NCBI GenBank assembly: GCA_022560555.1
Contig: JADFSZ010000084.1
Location: 1-7,663 of the forward strand
Source of the DNA: PVC group bacterium
Lineage (GTDB): Bacteria; GCA-001730085; JADFSZ01
Length of the DNA: 7,663 nucleotides
Reading direction: 5' to 3'
The position numbers and the translations under genes are program-made. Below, piece after piece: positions 5,521 through 7,663 of the stretch (position 1 is its first letter; the number at the start of each line of letters is the position of its first letter). Below the pieces are notes generated by a model. That model was not told the DNA's origin. It did not search any database and saw only the letters and a program-made list of their open reading frames with translations.

Positions 5521-7183
5521 AGCTGATTTCCTCAATAGTTTTAAATTGTTTCTGAAAATCAAAGTCGCTTGTTAGCTGCATCATCTTGAATTGGCCGTCC
5601 GGAGTACCCGAAGCAACTTTGTTTTTGCGGTACTTTTCCATTTCGCCCTGGGCGAGGATTTTTAAGACAGGAGCTCCGAGTCTTAATGATTTTCGCTTGC
5701 TCTCGTACTCGATATTTTGAATACTCAGTCTTTCATCGATAGACTTTATGATGTTCATCTTTGCTTCCCGGCTGGTAGAGTCAGGTAAAGATTCGATCAA
5801 AAAACTGTATCGTGGAGGGTCGCTTGGATCAGCTACGGCCGAAACAAAAGTAAAATCAATATCCATATCCTGCATAGTTTCGCGAACGCTTTCAATGACC
5901 TGGTTTTCATAAAGCTTCTCTCCTGTAAGAGAGCTTACCCCTTTTCCTTTTTGAATGAATGATATTAACGGCGCGTCATAAAAAAATCCATCCACTCGTA
6001 TGATATCATTCATTTCGTAGCGGTAAAGCCCGGCGGAGGTGGTCATAAAAACGAAGTATTGCTCATCTTTTTCAAGTTCATGTGCTCGATAAACAGTCGG
6101 GTCGTCTTTTTCGATATCATCCAAGCGAATAAATTCGTAAAAATTTGTTTGAATCGTCAGCACTCCGGAAGAGGAATTGTCCTCTAACGGTAATGATCCG
6201 CGAAGCTCGCTCGCAAGATATCCCCAGTCCCGAATAGGAGTTGATTCGGGAAAATAGGCTCGCAGACCTTTTAAAAATATTTTGACGCTTCCTCCTGTCC
6301 AGCAGCCGATCAAGGCCATGTTGGGCCAGACGTCCTTTGGCAGTAAACTGTTATTTTGTTCGGAGAAATTTTGCAGCTCGGACGCTCGCTTAGGATTAGG
6401 TGTTAATCCGCGTGCGATGATCTTTCTTATCGCGTCATCAATAATAAGATCTTTTTTGAGAGTTCCATCTTGGATATCACGGATAATATCTTTTTTAAAA
6501 ATATCCATTTTTCTTGCCAAAAGGAGGATCGTACTTGGATTGCATGATCCGAGGAAAGTGACATCATGTTCTACGGACAATCTCAATAGAGTGTAATACT
6601 TTGAATCATAGTCTTTAATCAGAAAAACTTCATAGGGAGCCACATAGAGTTTCCGCATTGCATTCGGGATGTTTCGATAAGCGTGTCCGGACTCGGCTCC
6701 GCACGGTATGCCGCCTTTAGTGTAGCTTTCGATTTCCGGGCTAACAAGTGTAAAAAACTTTCCTTCGAACATTCGGGGATGATCTTTGGACGCTTTGTAC
6801 AGCCAGAGCCGCATAACGGCTGCTTTGTCATTGCGTGAAGTTTTGTTCATCGGAATGTATTTTGGGGTTCCTGTCGTGCCGCTTGTTGTTGCGAAGAGTA
6901 CGGGGTCTTCACATGTGAGAATGTTTTTGGCCCCGAGGGTTAATTGATTAATGTATTTGGAAATGTCATCATAGCTCTGACGGGGGACATGCGCCTGGAA
7001 ATCGGAAACTGAATGGATCGTCTCAAAGTCATGCTCATTGCCGAACGCACATGTCTGATTATCGCGGATTATCTTTAAAAGAACGTTTTTTTGCGTCTCT
7101 TCAACCGCGCGAGAGGCTGCTTCGAATTCAGACATCCCCTTTTTGCCAAGGATGTCTAAAACGTATTTGGCTATGGTAGGCAT
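5498..7183 (-). CDS. GH3-family acyl-adenylate/acyl-amido synthetase
   Basis: This 561-aa protein belongs to the GH3 superfamily of the adenylate-forming (ANL) enzymes. Plant GH3 proteins activate a carboxylic acid (auxin, jasmonate, benzoates) with ATP and join it to an amino acid; bacterial members have largely unknown substrates. Motifs in order are the ATP-binding TTSGTTGTPKYIP (99-111), YLASE (322-326), GLYRYEMNDIIRV (385-397) and the hinge/C-terminal KLYENQV (423-429), which match the three plant nucleotide-binding motifs and the C-terminal lid. Length is normal for bacterial members. It is cytoplasmic, with no signal peptide. ATG 7183 is used because the family normally has about 20-30 residues before the ETQKNVLLKII helix; no Shine-Dalgarno is visible before it. 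It is the first gene of the four-gene operon and follows a good promoter at 7287-7314. The acyl substrate cannot be read from the sequence. Confidence 0.93.
   Translation of the reverse strand: MPTIAKYVLDILGKKGMSEFEAASRAVEETQKNVLLKIIRDNQTCAFGNEHDFETIHSVSDFQAHVPRQSYDDISKYINQLTLGAKNILTCEDPVLFATTSGTTGTPKYIPMNKTSRNDKAAVMRLWLYKASKDHPRMFEGKFFTLVSPEIESYTKGGIPCGAESGHAYRNIPNAMRKLYVAPYEVFLIKDYDSKYYTLLRLSVEHDVTFLGSCNPSTILLLARKMDIFKKDIIRDIQDGTLKKDLIIDDAIRKIIARGLTPNPKRASELQNFSEQNNSLLPKDVWPNMALIGCWTGGSVKIFLKGLRAYFPESTPIRDWGYLASELRGSLPLEDNSSSGVLTIQTNFYEFIRLDDIEKDDPTVYRAHELEKDEQYFVFMTTSAGLYRYEMNDIIRVDGFFYDAPLISFIQKGKGVSSLTGEKLYENQVIESVRETMQDMDIDFTFVSAVADPSDPPRYSFLIESLPDSTSREAKMNIIKSIDERLSIQNIEYESKRKSLRLGAPVLKILAQGEMEKYRKNKVASGTPDGQFKMMQLTSDFDFQKQFKTIEEISCDSVEGK
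5529..5533 (-). promoter_or_regulatory. Ribosome binding site choosing GTG 5520
   Basis: On the minus strand GAGGA (5533 to 5529) stands 8 nt before GTG 5520. It lies within the last codons of the GH3 gene and decides between this GTG and the upstream TTG codons at 5562 and 5535 for the Minf_1886-family gene. Confidence 0.6.
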
Positions 7184-7286
7184 TTTAAAGTTCGGAAATC
7201 AAAAGCACAAATCCAAATCAGCACTTTCAATTTATGAGTGTTATATTCGATAGTCTATATGCTGTTGTAAGGCTATTAAAATGAGG

Positions 7287-7314
7287 ATTTTAACAGAAAA
7301 GAAGGGGAAGTCAA
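7287..7314 (-). promoter_or_regulatory. Sigma-70-type promoter of the GH3 operon
   Basis: On the minus strand the -35 box TTGACT (7314-7309) and the -10 box TAAAAT (7292-7287) are 16 nt apart, each one base off consensus. Transcription would begin near 7280, giving a leader of about 97 nt before the GH3 ATG. I see no operator palindrome or riboswitch-like structure in that leader. Confidence 0.6.
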
Positions 7315-7341
7315 TCGCTAGTGCATATCGATAGAATTGGA

Positions 7342-7370
7342 TTGACAGGTTATAGGTCGGCATATATAAT
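7342..7370 (+). promoter_or_regulatory. Perfect consensus promoter for tRNA-Leu
   Basis: TTGACA (7342-7347) and TATAAT (7365-7370) are both exact sigma-70 consensus with an ideal 17-nt spacer. Initiation near 7377 would give a leader of about 30 nt before the tRNA at 7408. Such strength fits a stable-RNA gene. Its -35 box lies 27 bp from the -35 box of the opposing operon promoter. Confidence 0.8.
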
Positions 7371-7407
7371 TCTATTTCTTTTATATATAACGATTTACGC
7401 TGTATAG

Positions 7408-7489
7408 GCGAGAGTGGCGGAATTGGCAGACGCGCTAGATTTAGGATCTAGTGTCCTCGGACGTGGGGGTTCAAGTCCCTTCTCTCGCA
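7408..7489 (+). tRNA. tRNA-Leu (anticodon UAG)
   Basis: The acceptor arms GCGAGAG (7408-7414) and CTCTCGC (7482-7488) pair perfectly and are followed by discriminator A. The anticodon stem CTAGA/TCTAG encloses the loop TTTAGGA, giving anticodon TAG, which reads CUN leucine codons. The long variable arm (TGTCCTCGGACG region) is class II, as expected for leucine. The T-arm is GGGGG-TTCAAGT-CCCTT with two G-U pairs. The 3' CCA is not encoded, since the sequence continues TCTAAA, so it must be added by a nucleotidyltransferase. Confidence 0.96.
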
Positions 7490-7563
7490 TCTAAAAACGG
7501 TACATTATAAATGGTATTAGTAAATGGCCTAAAGTCTTTAGAACACCCTTTCTTTTATCTTGG

Positions 7564-7591
7564 CTATTTACGATTTACTATTTACGAATAA
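7564..7591. repeat. 14-bp AT-rich tandem repeat between tRNA genes
   Basis: CTATTTACGATTTA (7564-7577) is followed directly by CTATTTACGAATAA (7578-7591), matching at 12 of 14 positions. A related string, ACGATTTACG, occurs at 7390-7399 just before tRNA-Leu. Strings of TATTTACGATTTA type recur as dispersed intergenic repeats in some environmental bacterial genomes, as far as I recall. No protein or obvious promoter is seen in the 7490-7603 spacer. Confidence 0.5.
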
Positions 7592-7603
7592 CGGTTCCTT
7601 AAA

Positions 7604-7663
7604 GCGGGAGTAGCTCAGTGGTAGAGCTTCACGTTGCCAACGTGAAGGTCGAGGGTTCGAACC
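7604..7663 (+). tRNA. tRNA-Gly (anticodon GCC), 3' end cut by window
   Basis: The sequence starts with acceptor strand GCGGGAG (7604-7610) and D-arm TAGCTCAGTGGTAGAGC. The anticodon stem TCACG/CGTGA encloses loop TTGCCAA with anticodon GCC for glycine. The T-arm begins (GAGGG-TTCGAAC-C) and the window ends within it, so the 3' acceptor strand and any encoded CCA are not visible. It lies 114 nt after tRNA-Leu on the same strand and may share its transcript. Confidence 0.94.

Noticed and set aside
7529-7541. CTAAAG-T-CTTTAG palindrome after tRNA-Leu as a terminator or operator
   Set aside because: A one-base centre cannot form a hairpin loop without opening several pairs, and no T-run follows directly; it is short enough to be chance.
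7560-7588. Separate promoter for tRNA-Gly (TTGGCT-N17-TACGAA)
   Set aside because: The -10 box matches only about half of consensus and lies in the AT-rich tandem repeat; read-through from the strong upstream promoter is simpler.

Overview
The window is bacterial DNA, most likely from the PVC superphylum (Planctomycetes, Verrucomicrobia, Omnitrophota and relatives). The main clue is a gene for the Minf_1886/TIGR04138 family, which is essentially restricted to Planctomycetes and Verrucomicrobia. Short dispersed repeats of kinds I recall from such genomes agree with this. The exact phylum cannot be fixed from this window alone; Omnitrophota-like is a guess.

Layout. Positions 1-170 hold a REP-like repeat present in two diverged copies, including a 10-bp perfect inverted repeat. 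A small GC-rich gene (233-715, +) follows and encodes a zinc-ribbon protein with two membrane segments. Its stop codon lies inside a threefold CTCTGTGNN tandem repeat (708-734). Past that repeat the base composition drops to AT-rich, and thiL (thiamine-monophosphate kinase, 751-1680, +) begins. thiL converges on a four-gene minus-strand operon, with only 6 bp between the two stop codons.

The operon reads from 7183 down to 1687: a GH3-family acyl-adenylating enzyme, a Minf_1886/TIGR04138 protein, an NTE-type patatin phospholipase (cNMP-binding-like domain, degenerate MinD-like domain, patatin domain), and a class III PLP aminotransferase. The three junctions are a 23-nt overlap, a 1-nt gap and a 1-nt overlap (TAATG), and each downstream gene has a Shine-Dalgarno sequence inside or at the end of the gene before it. 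This implies one transcript with coupled translation. The combination of acyl/amino-acid ligase, lipid hydrolase and aminotransferase suggests a role in acyl-amide or lipid metabolism. That role is inference, and it is the most interesting biology in the window.

The operon promoter (TTGACT-N16-TAAAAT) lies back to back with a perfect consensus promoter (TTGACA-N17-TATAAT). The latter reads rightward into tRNA-Leu(UAG) at 7408-7489. A second tRNA, tRNA-Gly(GCC), starts at 7604 and is cut by the window end. A short AT-rich tandem repeat sits between the two tRNAs.
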